Shown in pieces: positions 50,220 through 59,999 of a DNA stretch of 64,000 bases (position 1 is the first letter of the stretch; each line of letters starts with the position of its first letter). Below the pieces are notes generated by a model that did not search any database, was not told the DNA's origin, and saw only the letters and a list, made by a program, of their open reading frames with translations. This DNA is from Candidatus Mycobacterium wuenschmannii (GTDB lineage: Bacteria; Actinomycetota; Actinomycetes; Mycobacteriales; Mycobacteriaceae). The DNA is taken from NCBI RefSeq assembly GCF_030252325.1, contig NZ_CP126981.1:4030001-4094000 (forward strand), in the 5' to 3' direction. The position numbers and the translations under genes were made by a program.

Positions 50220-51245
50220 ATGATGGACGACGTGGCAACTGTGTCAAGCGTCACCGCGCTACCGGAAGTGGACCTGCGCCACCCCGACGACCAACTGAGG
50301 ACCCGGCTGCGGGAGGTGGCACACGAGGTCGGATTCTTCTATTTGACCGGCCACCAGGTGCCCGAGGCGCTGACCCGCCGGGTGCTGGCGGCGGCGCGGA
50401 GACTGTTCGCGCTGCCACAGGCCGACAAAGACGCCATCGCCATGATCCGCAGCCCGCACTTCCGCGGCTACACCCGGCTCGGCGGTGAATTGACCCGCGG
50501 CGCAGTGGATTGGCGCGAACAAATCGACATCGGCCCGGAGCGTGACCCGGTGGGCGGCCCGGGCAGACCCGACTACCTGTGGCTGCAGGGGCCCAATCAG
50601 TGGCCCGCCGGCCTGCCCGAGTTGCCGGGTGTCATCGCCGAGTGGGATGCCGCGCTGGCGGCGGTGTCGCGCGACCTGTTGCGGCACTGGGCGGTGGCGC
50701 TGGGCAGCCCGGCGGATGTCTTCGCCGCCGCGTTCGACACCGCGCCGGCGACGTTGATCAAAGTCGTGCGCTACCCGGCGACTGCGTCGACCGCGCAGGG
50801 CGTCGGCGCGCATCGCGACTCCGGCGTGCTCACGCTGCTGCTGACCGAGCCGGGTAGCCAAGGCCTGCAGGTGCGGGGGCGTGACGGCAGCTGGATCGAC
50901 GCGCCGGGCCGCGAGGGTGTGTTCGTCGTCAACATCGGCGAGCTGCTGGAGTTGGCCAGCGGCGGCTACCTGCGTGCGACCGAGCACCGGGTGAACCTGC
51001 GACACACGGCGGATCGGATCTCGGTGCCGTACTTCTTCAATCCACGACTCGACGCGCGGATCCCGGTGCTGTCGCTGCCGGCCGAGTTGGCACGGCGGGC
51101 GGTTCCGCGCGCCGACCCGTCTGACCCGATCCATTCGGTCTACGGCCGTAACGCGTGGAAGAGCAGGCTACGGGCTCATCCGGACGTCGCGGCGGCACAC
51201 GGCTACGTGACGGGTAGCGGGAGAGTTGTAACGCCCGACGGGTAG
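50220..51245 (+). CDS. 2-oxoglutarate/Fe(II) oxygenase, isopenicillin N synthase-like
   Basis: 341 residues, double-stranded beta-helix oxygenase. The iron triad is His and Asp in GAHRDSGVLTLL plus the distal His in RATEHRVN. RISVPYFFNP gives the RxS that binds 2-oxoglutarate or substrate carboxylate. The N-terminal DIOX_N region (EVGFFYLTGHQVP) is typical. It should hydroxylate or desaturate a small molecule; the substrate is unknown. No good ribosome site precedes the ATG at 50220, and GTG 50232 is an alternative start. It is an addition relative to the M. tuberculosis fadE5-Rv0245 gap. A flavin-reductase-like gene follows after 39 bases. Confidence 0.85.
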   Translation: MMDDVATVSSVTALPEVDLRHPDDQLRTRLREVAHEVGFFYLTGHQVPEALTRRVLAAARRLFALPQADKDAIAMIRSPHFRGYTRLGGELTRGAVDWREQIDIGPERDPVGGPGRPDYLWLQGPNQWPAGLPELPGVIAEWDAALAAVSRDLLRHWAVALGSPADVFAAAFDTAPATLIKVVRYPATASTAQGVGAHRDSGVLTLLLTEPGSQGLQVRGRDGSWIDAPGREGVFVVNIGELLELASGGYLRATEHRVNLRHTADRISVPYFFNPRLDARIPVLSLPAELARRAVPRADPSDPIHSVYGRNAWKSRLRAHPDVAAAHGYVTGSGRVVTPDG

Positions 51246-51278
51246 GGTCGGGGCGGTAAATCCCGTCGACGCGAGTGA

Positions 51279-51773
<495 letters not shown>

Positions 51774-51786
51774 AGCCAGCCGCTGG

Positions 51787-52536
51787 TCAGCGGCGGAAGA
51801 GCTTGTTCCCCAGCCACACGACCGGGTCGTACTTACGGTCGGCGACGCGTTCCTTCATCGGGATCAGCGCGTTGTCGGTGATGTGGATGCCTTCGGGGCA
51901 GACCTCGGTGCAGCACTTGGTGATGTTGCAGTAGCCGAGGCCGTGCTCTTCCTGCGCCTGGTCGCGACGGTCCTGGGTGTCGAGAGGGTGCATCTCCAAC
52001 TCGGCGATCCGCATCAGGAAACGTGGGCCCGCGAAGTTTTCCTTGTTCTCTTCGTGGTCGCGGATGACGTGGCAGACGTTGTTGCACAGGAAGCATTCGA
52101 TGCACTTGCGGAATTCCTGCGACCGCTCGACATCCTCCTGCTGCATCCGGTACTCGCCGGGCTGCAGGTCCTTCGGCGGCGCGAAAGACGGGATTTCGCG
52201 CGCCTTTTCGTAGTTGAAGGACACGTCGGTCACCAGGTCGCGGATCACCGGGAACGTCCGGATCGGCGTCACGGTCACGACCTCGTCCTCGGCGAACGTC
52301 GACATCCGCGTCATGCACATCAGCCGCGGCTTGCCGTTGACCTCGGCCGAGCACGAGCCACACTTGCCGGCCTTACAGTTCCACCGCACCGCCAGATCCG
52401 GCGTCTGGGTCTGCTGCAGGCGGTGGATGATGTCGAGCACCACCTCGCCCTCGTTGACCTCGACGGTGAAGTCCTCCAGGGCGCCGCCCTCGTCGTCGCC
52501 GCGCCAAACCCGCAGGGTTGCGTCGTAGCTAGTCAT
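51787..52536 (-). CDS. Succinate dehydrogenase 1 iron-sulfur subunit
   Basis: 249 residues carrying electrons from FAD to the membrane. The 2Fe-2S cluster ligands are in CKAGKCGSCSAEVN with a later Cys in LMCMTR. Two further cluster motifs, CIECFLCNNVC and CCTEVCPEGI, follow in the C-terminal ferredoxin domain. Its ATG shares one base with the stop of the flavoprotein gene (TGATG), so translation is coupled. Equivalent to Rv0247c of the Sdh1 complex. Confidence 0.94.
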   Translation of the reverse strand: MTSYDATLRVWRGDDEGGALEDFTVEVNEGEVVLDIIHRLQQTQTPDLAVRWNCKAGKCGSCSAEVNGKPRLMCMTRMSTFAEDEVVTVTPIRTFPVIRDLVTDVSFNYEKAREIPSFAPPKDLQPGEYRMQQEDVERSQEFRKCIECFLCNNVCHVIRDHEENKENFAGPRFLMRIAELEMHPLDTQDRRDQAQEEHGLGYCNITKCCTEVCPEGIHITDNALIPMKERVADRKYDPVVWLGNKLFRR

Positions 52537-54449
52537 CAGCCTCTCCGTCCTGGGTGGTCGGCCAGCTCTTCGTCGGTGAAGTACTTCTCCAACTCGGCGA
52601 TCTCGAACGCTTCGAGCAGATCGGACCGCATCGGGATCTGGTCTTTGTGCGTGACCGTGACGTCCGGAACGATCGGGTCGTCACCCGAGGCGCTGCAGAC
52701 CAGCAGCACCTTGCGCCAGGTCGGGTCCATGCCCGGGTGGTCGTCGCGGGTGTGGCCGCCGCGGCTTTCGGTGCGCTCCAGCGCGGCCTTCGCGACGCAC
52801 TCGCTGACCAGCAGCAGGTTGCGCAGGTCCAGCGCCAGGTTCCAGCCGGGGTTGTACTCGCGGCCGCCGTCGACGTGGAGGTGCTTGAACCGTTCGCGGA
52901 GCTGGTCGAGGCGACCGAGAGCCTCGGAGATCTCTTCGGACTTGCGGATGATGCCGACCAGCTCGTTCATCGACTGCTGGAGCTCGAGTTGCAGCGTGTA
53001 GGGATTCTCCGCCTTGCCGTCCTTCGGGCTGTCGAACGGGGCCAGCGCCCGCTTGGCGGCCGTCTCGACCGCGTCCTCGGCGACCTTCGGCCGGTCGCTC
53101 AGCGCCCGCACGTAGTCCGCGGCACCCAGGCCGGCGCGACGGCCGAAGACCAGCAGGTCGCTCAGCGAGTTACCGCCCAGCCGGTTCGAGCCGTGCATTC
53201 CGCCGGAGCATTCGCCCGCGGCGAACAGCCCCGGAACCGTGGCGGCACCGCTGTCGGCGTCGACCTCGACCCCGCCCATCACGTAGTGGCAGGTGGGCCC
53301 GACTTCCATCGGCTCGGCGGTGATGTCGACCCCCGCCAGTTCCTTGAACTGGTGGTACATCGACGGCAGCCGCTTCTTGATCTGCTCGGGCGTCAGCCGC
53401 GAGGCGATGTCGAGGTAGACGCCGCCGTGCGGGGTGCCGCGGCCGGCCTTGACCTCGGAGTTGATCGCGCGGGCGACCTCGTCGCGGGGTAGCAGGTCGG
53501 GGGTGCGACGCGCCGAGTCGTTGTCCTTGAGCCACTGATCCGCCTCGTCCTCGGACTCCGCGTACTGGCCTTTGAACACGCCGGGGATGTAGTCGAACAT
53601 GAAGCGCTTGCCGTCGGAGTTCTTGAGCACCCCGCCGTCGCCGCGCACACCCTCGGTGACCAGGATGCCCTTGACGCTGGGCGGCCAGACCATGCCGGTC
53701 GGGTGGAACTGGATGAATTCCATGTTGATCAGGGTGGCGCCGGCGCGCAGCGCGAGCGCGTGACCGTCGCCGGTGTACTCCCACGAGTTCGAGGTCACCT
53801 TGAACGACTTGCCGATGCCGCCGGTGGCCAGCACGACCGCCGGCGCCTCGAAGAGGATGAACTTGCCGGTCTCGCGCACGTAGCCGAAGGCGCCGGAGAT
53901 TGCGTCGCCGTCCTTAATCAGCTCGGTGATCGTGGTCTCGGCGAACACCCGGATCCGGGCTTCGTAGTCGCCGAGCTCGGCGTGGTCTTCCTGCTGCAGC
54001 GAGACGATCTTCTGCTGCATGGTGCGGATCAGCTCCAGGCCGGTGCGGTCACCGACGTGCGCCAGCCGCGGGTAGGTGTGCCCACCGAAGTTGCGCTGGC
54101 TGATCTTGCCGTCCTTGAGCCGGTCGAACAGCGCGCCGTATGTCTCCAGCTCCCACACCCGGTCGGGGGCTTCCTTGGCGTGCAGCTCGGCCATCCGCCA
54201 GTTGTTCAGGAACTTGCCACCGCGCATGGTGTCGCCGAAGTGGGTCTTCCAGTTGTCCTTGGGGTTGGTGTTGCCCATCGCCGCCGCGCAGCCACCCTCG
54301 GCCATCACCGTGTGAGCCTTACCGAACAGCGACTTGGACACCACGGCCACCTTCAGGCCGCGTTCCCGCGCCTCGATGACCGCGCGCAGACCCGCGCCAC
54401 CGGCACCGATGACAACCACGTCGTAGGAGTGCCGTTCGACCTCAGTCAT
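52536..54449 (-). CDS. Succinate dehydrogenase 1 flavoprotein subunit
   Basis: 637 residues. FAD is bound by VVIGAGGAGLRAVIEARERG and is probably linked covalently to the His of KAHTVMAEGGCAAAMG. Further signatures are MEFIQFHPTGMVWP, the active-site Arg region RLGGNSLSDLLVFG, and a C-terminal helical domain. It oxidises succinate to fumarate in the TCA cycle and respiratory chain. Equivalent to Rv0248c. It lies 41 bases downstream of the membrane-anchor gene and overlaps the iron-sulfur subunit by one base. Confidence 0.95.
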   Translation of the reverse strand: MTEVERHSYDVVVIGAGGAGLRAVIEARERGLKVAVVSKSLFGKAHTVMAEGGCAAAMGNTNPKDNWKTHFGDTMRGGKFLNNWRMAELHAKEAPDRVWELETYGALFDRLKDGKISQRNFGGHTYPRLAHVGDRTGLELIRTMQQKIVSLQQEDHAELGDYEARIRVFAETTITELIKDGDAISGAFGYVRETGKFILFEAPAVVLATGGIGKSFKVTSNSWEYTGDGHALALRAGATLINMEFIQFHPTGMVWPPSVKGILVTEGVRGDGGVLKNSDGKRFMFDYIPGVFKGQYAESEDEADQWLKDNDSARRTPDLLPRDEVARAINSEVKAGRGTPHGGVYLDIASRLTPEQIKKRLPSMYHQFKELAGVDITAEPMEVGPTCHYVMGGVEVDADSGAATVPGLFAAGECSGGMHGSNRLGGNSLSDLLVFGRRAGLGAADYVRALSDRPKVAEDAVETAAKRALAPFDSPKDGKAENPYTLQLELQQSMNELVGIIRKSEEISEALGRLDQLRERFKHLHVDGGREYNPGWNLALDLRNLLLVSECVAKAALERTESRGGHTRDDHPGMDPTWRKVLLVCSASGDDPIVPDVTVTHKDQIPMRSDLLEAFEIAELEKYFTDEELADHPGRRG

Positions 54450-54490
54450 GGAACCTCGCTCAACTCTCTAGAAATCCGTGAAAGGGCTTC

Positions 54491-55318
54491 TCAGCCAACA
54501 AACCTCAGGTCGGTGATGGTGCCGCTGGCGACCAGCGCGACGTAGGCGTCGGTCAGCATCAGGGTGCCCAGCGTGATCCACGCGTACATCTTGTGGCGGG
54601 TGTTCAGCCTGCTGACCTGAGTCCAGATCCAGTACCGCACAGGATGTTTGGAGAAGTGCTTCAGCCGTCCGCCGGTGACGTGCCGGCAGGAGTGGCAGGA
54701 CAGCGTGTAGGTCCACAGCATGATCACGTTGCCGAGCAGGATGATGTTGCCCAGGCCGAAACCGAACCCGCCGGGTCCGTGGTCGGAGTGGAAAGCGGCG
54801 ATCGCGTCGTAGGTGTTGATGATCGAGATCAGGCCGGCGATGTAGAAGAAGTACCGGTGGGTGTTCTGAATGATCAGCGGGAACTTCGTCTCACCGCTGT
54901 AGTGCACGCGGGGCTCGGCGACCGCGCAAGCGGACGGCGACTGCCACACCGTGCGGTAGTAGGCGCCGCGGTAGTAGTAGCAGGTGAGCCGGAAGAGCAA
55001 GAGGAACGGCAGGGTCAGTGCCGCGTACGGGACGAACCACCAGTCCGGCAGGATCTGCGGCCAGAACTCGCTGGCCTCGCCGCACGCCTTCGCCATGCAC
55101 GGCGAGTAGAACGGCGTCAGGTAGTGGTACTGCGGAACGTAGAAATAGGCCTTCTGCAAACCACGGGCCGTCGCATAAATGAGGAATGCGGCGAATCCCA
55201 AGTCAATTCGCAGTGGCGACAACCACCACCGGTCGGTGCGAAGCGTTCGCTGATCGATGTGTGCGCGCGTGGGTGAAAAGACGCCGGACGCACGGTGGTT
55301 CGCCGTAGGTGCGCTCAT
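54491..55318 (-). CDS. Succinate dehydrogenase 1 membrane-anchor subunit
   Basis: 275 residues with about five transmembrane helices, the fused SdhC/D-type anchor of the B-type complex that passes electrons to menaquinone. Conserved His residues occur near helix ends (NTHRYFFYIAG, LSCHSCRHVTGG) and can hold haems or iron-sulfur-side contacts. The frame reaches 55366, but AGAGGA lies before the ATG at 55318 (SAPTANHR), which I use. Equivalent to Rv0249c. A 98-residue gene precedes it in the same direction. Confidence 0.9.
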   Translation of the reverse strand: MSAPTANHRASGVFSPTRAHIDQRTLRTDRWWLSPLRIDLGFAAFLIYATARGLQKAYFYVPQYHYLTPFYSPCMAKACGEASEFWPQILPDWWFVPYAALTLPFLLLFRLTCYYYRGAYYRTVWQSPSACAVAEPRVHYSGETKFPLIIQNTHRYFFYIAGLISIINTYDAIAAFHSDHGPGGFGFGLGNIILLGNVIMLWTYTLSCHSCRHVTGGRLKHFSKHPVRYWIWTQVSRLNTRHKMYAWITLGTLMLTDAYVALVASGTITDLRFVG

Positions 55319-55395
55319 CAAATGTTCCTCTTCGAACGGGCTGTTCGTCGAAGAGTACCCACGCACACCCCGATGATTCGCGGCGGGGCGTGAAA

Positions 55396-55692
55396 TCAGG
55401 ACCGGCTGGTGCCGCCGACTCCCTCATGGTCGACGTCGCGCCAAAAGTCGCGGTCGTAATCGGTATCCGGAATGGCGATCTTTTCGCTGGATTGCGGCAG
55501 TTTCACGCTCGCCAAGTCGAATTCGGAAACATCGGTGTCAAGTAATTCCACATCGCCGATGATGCGGTCGGCGTCGATGACAATGCGGCGCATCGCGGGG
55601 CTGTCGCCGTAGCGCGCCCGCAGCGAGCTCACGCACCGCCGCAAGCCGCCGATGAGGTCATGCAGTTCGGCCAGTTCGGTAGTGGTGGACAA
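55396..55692 (-). CDS. Conserved 98-residue protein at the head of the sdh operon (Rv0250c-like)
   Basis: Small acidic protein: a helical N-terminal half with a single Cys (TELAELHDLIGGLRRCVSSL) and a polar, Asp-rich C-terminal tail (DTDYDRDFWRDVD). No known domain. It starts with TTG at 55692, supported by AGGGAGA seven bases upstream. Conserved placement before the Sdh1 genes in mycobacteria suggests a role with the complex, such as assembly or regulation, but none is shown by sequence. Confidence 0.82.
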   Translation of the reverse strand: MSTTTELAELHDLIGGLRRCVSSLRARYGDSPAMRRIVIDADRIIGDVELLDTDVSEFDLASVKLPQSSEKIAIPDTDYDRDFWRDVDHEGVGGTSRS

Positions 55693-55788
55693 CGGATCTC
55701 CCTGGAGGCGAAGGTGTCATGGATCACAGTGCGCCTTCCATACTATCGAGCGCGCGGCCGCAGCGTGAGGCGGATCACATGTGGTGGG

Positions 55789-56301
55789 TCATCCCGCGTC
55801 GAATGGCTCGAGCAGTCGGTGCGGAGCGCGTAGGCCCACGCTGACGGGATCGGTGCGAACCGCGCGCTCTCGAGGCCGCCGGGGCGGGTGTAGTACGAGG
55901 TCGGCGACGTTGGGTAGTTCGCCACACGACGCGCACACGCGGTCCGGGCGGATCGCCCCGCCGCAGATCGCGTGGCGGTAGCTGCGCCGCTGCGGCTGGT
56001 CAACGTAGTTCTCGTTGCCCCAGCTGGCCAGCGACCAGATCGTCGGCCACAGCCGTCGGCCCTTCGGGGTCAGCGCGTATTCGCCCCGGTCCGCCTTTGT
56101 CAGCACGCCTTCGTCGACCAGTAGCGAGAGTCGTTCGGCAAGAACGGCTTTCGGAATGTCGAGATGGGCGCGGAAATCGCTGAACCGGCGCACACCATAG
56201 AAGGCGTCGCGAATGACGAGAAGTGTCCAGCGTTCGCCGACGATCTCGAGGGTCCGCGCGATCGGGCAACTCTCGGCGACGTACTCACGGGGTAGGGCCA
56301 C
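55789..56301 (-). CDS. HxlR-family winged-helix regulator
   Basis: 170 residues. The HxlR domain spans residues 8-95 (CPIARTLEIVGERWTLLVIRDA, RRFSDFRAHLDIPKAVLAERL). A C-terminal extension carries CGGAIRPDRVCASCGE, a possible zinc or redox-sensitive cysteine cluster. It is divergent from a DUF302 gene, with two matching 17-bp dyads in the gap, so self-regulation and control of the DUF302 gene are likely. The signal may be redox or an electrophile, judging from the family and the cysteines. Confidence 0.88.
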   Translation of the reverse strand: MALPREYVAESCPIARTLEIVGERWTLLVIRDAFYGVRRFSDFRAHLDIPKAVLAERLSLLVDEGVLTKADRGEYALTPKGRRLWPTIWSLASWGNENYVDQPQRRSYRHAICGGAIRPDRVCASCGELPNVADLVLHPPRRPRERAVRTDPVSVGLRAPHRLLEPFDAG

Positions 56302-56321
56302 CCGCCGATCCTACGCTTGCA

Positions 56322-56372
56322 GGTTCATTCACCGAACCATAGGGTGAAGTTCGAAAGTTCGGTCAATGAACC
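56322..56372. promoter_or_regulatory. Pair of inverted HxlR operators
   Basis: GGTTCATTCACCGAACC (56322-56338) and AGTTCGGTCAATGAACC (56356-56372) are near-perfect inverted copies of each other, centres 34 bp apart (about three helical turns). Each is itself a GGTTC-N7-GAACC dyad, the second with one mismatch. They lie between the divergent HxlR and DUF302 genes. Confidence 0.75.
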
Positions 56373-56389
56373 ATAGAAGGGTGCAACGG

Positions 56390-56905
56390 ATGGGCTTCCA
56401 TCGCGAGCAGCACGGCATGACCCGCATCGACATCGACACTGGAATTCCGTTCGATGAGTTCATCGCCGCACTCGAGCGGGCGGCGCCACCCATCGACCAG
56501 TCGGCGCTGGGGCGCATCGCCGCGGATGGCGGCAACTGGGACGATGTGCGCGCCGCGGCGGCGGAGAACGCGCCCCACGACCTGATCCGGTACGCCAAGA
56601 TCGATCTGCGCGGGTATTTCCCGATAGCCGGTCATCGCACCCCGGCGGTCGAGTACCTGATCGGCAACCACGTCATCGCGGAGACCATGTACGGCCACGA
56701 TCCGAAGGCCATGCTGTACGCGCCGCTGCGCATGCTGGTCTACGGCGACGACGCCGGCAACGCGGTCTTCACGATGGATCAGCCCGGCCCGGCGTTCGGC
56801 AGCCTGGGCATCGACGAGGTCGCGAGCGTCGGGGTGGATCTCGACCGCAAGGTGGTGAATCTGCTCGAGGTCATCGGCGTCGACGCGGCGGCGGCGTTCG
56901 CGTGA
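56390..56905 (+). CDS. DUF302-family protein
   Basis: 171 residues. The core YLIGNHVIAETMYGHDPKA and the following FTMDQPG are typical of DUF302, a small alpha-beta fold of unknown biochemistry often found near redox or stress genes. No signal peptide. The frame opens at ATG 56366, inside the operator; ATG 56390 with AGAAGGG eight bases upstream is more likely, and ATG 56417 is possible. It is divergent from the HxlR gene and probably repressed by it. Confidence 0.75.
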   Translation: MGFHREQHGMTRIDIDTGIPFDEFIAALERAAPPIDQSALGRIAADGGNWDDVRAAAAENAPHDLIRYAKIDLRGYFPIAGHRTPAVEYLIGNHVIAETMYGHDPKAMLYAPLRMLVYGDDAGNAVFTMDQPGPAFGSLGIDEVASVGVDLDRKVVNLLEVIGVDAAAAFA

Positions 56906-56942
56906 GCCAGGCCGGCTGCCGCGGCGCTGCTCCGGATTGCGC

Positions 56943-57497
<555 letters not shown>

Positions 57498-58391
57498 CTA
57501 CCAGTTCTGCTGTTCCGCCGCTAGGGCTCTGGGGCGCGACCATCGCAACCTCATCGGTTGGCCGGGCCGCAGTTGGGCGACCTTGTCGAGGTCGTGGTCG
57601 ACGATCACCCCGACCACCGGGTAGCCGCCGGTGACGGGGTGGTCGGGCCCGAGGATCACCGGTAATCCGTTGGGCGGCAACTGAATCGCCCCGCACACGG
57701 CGCCCTCGCTGGGCAGTTGGCGGCCGGGTTCGCGGTGTGCGAGCGGCCGCCCGGCCAATCGAGTCCCCACCCGGTCGCTGCGCTCCGACACTGTCCAGTC
57801 GGTGCGCACCAGGGCGTCGGCATCGGCGATCCAGCCGTCGCGCGGGCCCGGCACCACGGTGAGTTCGACGAGGCGCTCGGTGATCCGCGCGACCGGCGCC
57901 TGGTCGAGTTCGGGGTACTGCTGGGTGTGCGCGCCGATCGGCAATTCGTCGCCGGGTCGCAGCTGTGCGGGGCCGATGTGCGAGAGCACGTCGTGGCTTC
58001 GTGAACCGAGGATCGGCCGCGCGTCGATACCGCCGCGGACCGCAAGATAGCTGCGCAGCCCGGCCTGCGGAGTGCCGAGCGTGATCACCTGACCGTTCTG
58101 TACATGTCGAATGCTGTTGGCGCCGAATGGTGTTGAGTCGACGCGGGCGTCGGTGTCGGCGCCGGTCACCGCGATGTCGACGTCGCCGCCGCGGACCCGG
58201 GCTACCAATCCGCCCAGGGTCACCTCGATGGTGGCGCAGTCGTCGGGGTTGGCCAGCAGGCGGTTGGACAGGGTGTGGGCGCCGCGGTCGGCCGCTCCGG
58301 ACGGCGTGACGCCGAGGTGCGCGTAGCCGGGCCGTCCGAGGTCCTGCACCAGGGCCAACGGACCGGTCTGCAGTATCTCGAGGACGGCCAC
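57498..58391 (-). CDS. pxpC: 5-oxoprolinase subunit C (biotin-dependent carboxylase-like)
   Basis: 297 residues of the allophanate-hydrolase-subunit-2/KipA family. The N-terminus [27 protein letters not shown] and [20 protein letters not shown] are diagnostic. With PxpA and PxpB it opens 5-oxoproline (pyroglutamate) to glutamate with ATP. It starts with GTG at 58391, three bases after pxpB. No pxpA gene is seen in the window. Matches Rv0263c. Confidence 0.88.
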   Translation of the reverse strand: MAVLEILQTGPLALVQDLGRPGYAHLGVTPSGAADRGAHTLSNRLLANPDDCATIEVTLGGLVARVRGGDVDIAVTGADTDARVDSTPFGANSIRHVQNGQVITLGTPQAGLRSYLAVRGGIDARPILGSRSHDVLSHIGPAQLRPGDELPIGAHTQQYPELDQAPVARITERLVELTVVPGPRDGWIADADALVRTDWTVSERSDRVGTRLAGRPLAHREPGRQLPSEGAVCGAIQLPPNGLPVILGPDHPVTGGYPVVGVIVDHDLDKVAQLRPGQPMRLRWSRPRALAAEQQNW

Positions 58392-58394
58392 CGG

Positions 58395-59006
58395 TCACAC
58401 CGCCCGGAATTGCACGCGGGTGCCCGGGGTCAGCAGCGCGGGTTCGGAACGGTCGAGGTCCCAGAGCACCGCGTCGGTACGGCCGATCAGTTGCCAGCCG
58501 CCGGGGGAGCGCCGCGGATAGACGCCGGTGAACTCGCCGGCCAGCCCGACCGACCCGGCGGGTACGGCGGGGCGGGGTTCATCGCGGCGCGGCACGGCCA
58601 GACGATCGTCGCCGCCGACCAGGTAGGCGAAACCCGGTGCGAATCCACAGAATCCGACACTCCACGGGCCGGCCGTGTGCGCCTCGACCACGTCGGCGGC
58701 GGTCAGGCCGGTCAGCCGGGCCACCTCGTCGAGGTCGGAGCCGTCGTAGACGACGTCGATCACCAACGGTTCGGCGGGTGCCGCCGCGTCGGCGGCGACG
58801 GTGACCCCAAGTGTCTCGATGCGGCGGCGGATGGCCCCCTGTCGTCCGGGCCCGTCGAGCGTGACCAGTACCGTGCGGGCGGCCGGGACGATGTCGCGCA
58901 CGCCGGGCATCGTGGCAGCACGCAGGGCGGCGGACCACGCCAAAACCTCTGCGGTGCTGTCGAATTGCAGCAGCAGCGCGCGATCCCCGTAGTCGAGAAC
59001 GCTCAC
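58395..59006 (-). CDS. pxpB: 5-oxoprolinase subunit B (allophanate hydrolase subunit 1/KipI)
   Basis: 203 residues. The family core is [19 protein letters not shown] with [25 protein letters not shown], where cyclophilin-like and KipI domains meet. It works as a complex with PxpC. A long open frame reaches 59714, but that part is antisense to and out of frame with fecB2; the GTG at 59006, just after the fecB2 stop, is the proper start. Matches Rv0264c. Confidence 0.88.
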   Translation of the reverse strand: MSVLDYGDRALLLQFDSTAEVLAWSAALRAATMPGVRDIVPAARTVLVTLDGPGRQGAIRRRIETLGVTVAADAAAPAEPLVIDVVYDGSDLDEVARLTGLTAADVVEAHTAGPWSVGFCGFAPGFAYLVGGDDRLAVPRRDEPRPAVPAGSVGLAGEFTGVYPRRSPGGWQLIGRTDAVLWDLDRSEPALLTPGTRVQFRAV

Positions 59007-59008
59007 GA

Positions 59009-59989
59009 CTAATGCAGGAAGTCGTCGATCAGCCCGGGCAACTGCTCGGCCACCAGCGGGTAGCTCAACGGGGAGGCGTAGGCGATCGCACCGGCCTGCT
59101 CCTTGGTGGTGAACACGCTGCGCGAACGATGCTCTGCCACATCGGGATTGGCCAACAGCGCCGCCTTGTCCGCGTCGCTCTCGGTGGCCCAGATCAGCAG
59201 TTCGGCGTCGCCGAGGATCGACTTGAGCTTGTCGCGCGGAATGAAAGCCCGTTGCTGATCGACGGCCAGCGCCGCGAGACTGGTCGGGGTGCCGAGGCCC
59301 ATCTGGGTGAGGAACTCGGTCTGCCACCCGGTGGTGGCGACGACGTTGCCGTCGTGAAACCTGCCCTGCAGGAGGAGCGCCCGCTTGTCCTTGAACTGCG
59401 GGTGCTTTTCCGCGACGGAGGCGAATCCCTTGTCGACGCCGCTGATCAGCGCGGCGATCTGACCGGATTGAAATACGGCCTGACCGATCGCGGTGGCCTG
59501 ATCCTTCCACGGCTCGAAGAACGCGTCGTGGTCCGATTGGGCCAACGTCGGCGCGATCGCCGTCAGCTTCTGGTAGGTGTCCTGATCCAGACCGGCGTCG
59601 GTGGCGACGATCAAATCGGGCTTCAGGCCGGAGATCTTGTCGGTCTGAATTCCGTTGTCCAGGTTGAGGAGAACGGGTTTGGCACCGCCGAGCTTGGGTT
59701 GAGCCCACGGCCACACCCCGAACGGCTGGTCGCCGAACCAGTTGGTCACCGCGATCGGCACGATGCCGAGCGCCAGGAGATCGTCCTGCCCGGTGAATCC
59801 TGCGCTCACCACCCGCTTGGGCGGCTGAGCGATCGTCGTTTCACCGAAGACGTGCGTCAGGGTGACGGGACCGCTGCCGCCGTTGGTCGCCGCGGGCGTC
59901 GACTTCTCCGACGAACAGCCGGCGAGCGCGAGCATGCCTGCTGCCGCGCCGGCGCGGAGGAACCCTCGCCGATTCCAGTTCTCGCCCAT
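59009..59989 (-). CDS. fecB2: FecB2-like iron-siderophore binding lipoprotein
   Basis: 326-residue periplasmic binding protein. The N-terminus [13 protein letters not shown] is a twin-arginine signal, and LALAGC is a lipobox, so it is exported folded and lipid-anchored. [19 protein letters not shown] begins the type III binding fold used for iron-siderophores and haem. Matches Rv0265c. No ABC transporter genes are adjacent, so it may serve a distant permease. It lies ten bases after the LigD-polymerase-like gene and two bases before pxpB on the same strand. Confidence 0.88.
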   Translation of the reverse strand: MGENWNRRGFLRAGAAAGMLALAGCSSEKSTPAATNGGSGPVTLTHVFGETTIAQPPKRVVSAGFTGQDDLLALGIVPIAVTNWFGDQPFGVWPWAQPKLGGAKPVLLNLDNGIQTDKISGLKPDLIVATDAGLDQDTYQKLTAIAPTLAQSDHDAFFEPWKDQATAIGQAVFQSGQIAALISGVDKGFASVAEKHPQFKDKRALLLQGRFHDGNVVATTGWQTEFLTQMGLGTPTSLAALAVDQQRAFIPRDKLKSILGDAELLIWATESDADKAALLANPDVAEHRSRSVFTTKEQAGAIAYASPLSYPLVAEQLPGLIDDFLH

Positions 59990-59999
59990 GGCCGTGAGC

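Noticed and set aside
59007..59714. Extension of PxpB to 439 residues
   Set aside because: Those codons overlap fecB2 in another frame and read as Arg-rich noise; the GTG at 59006 follows the fecB2 stop.
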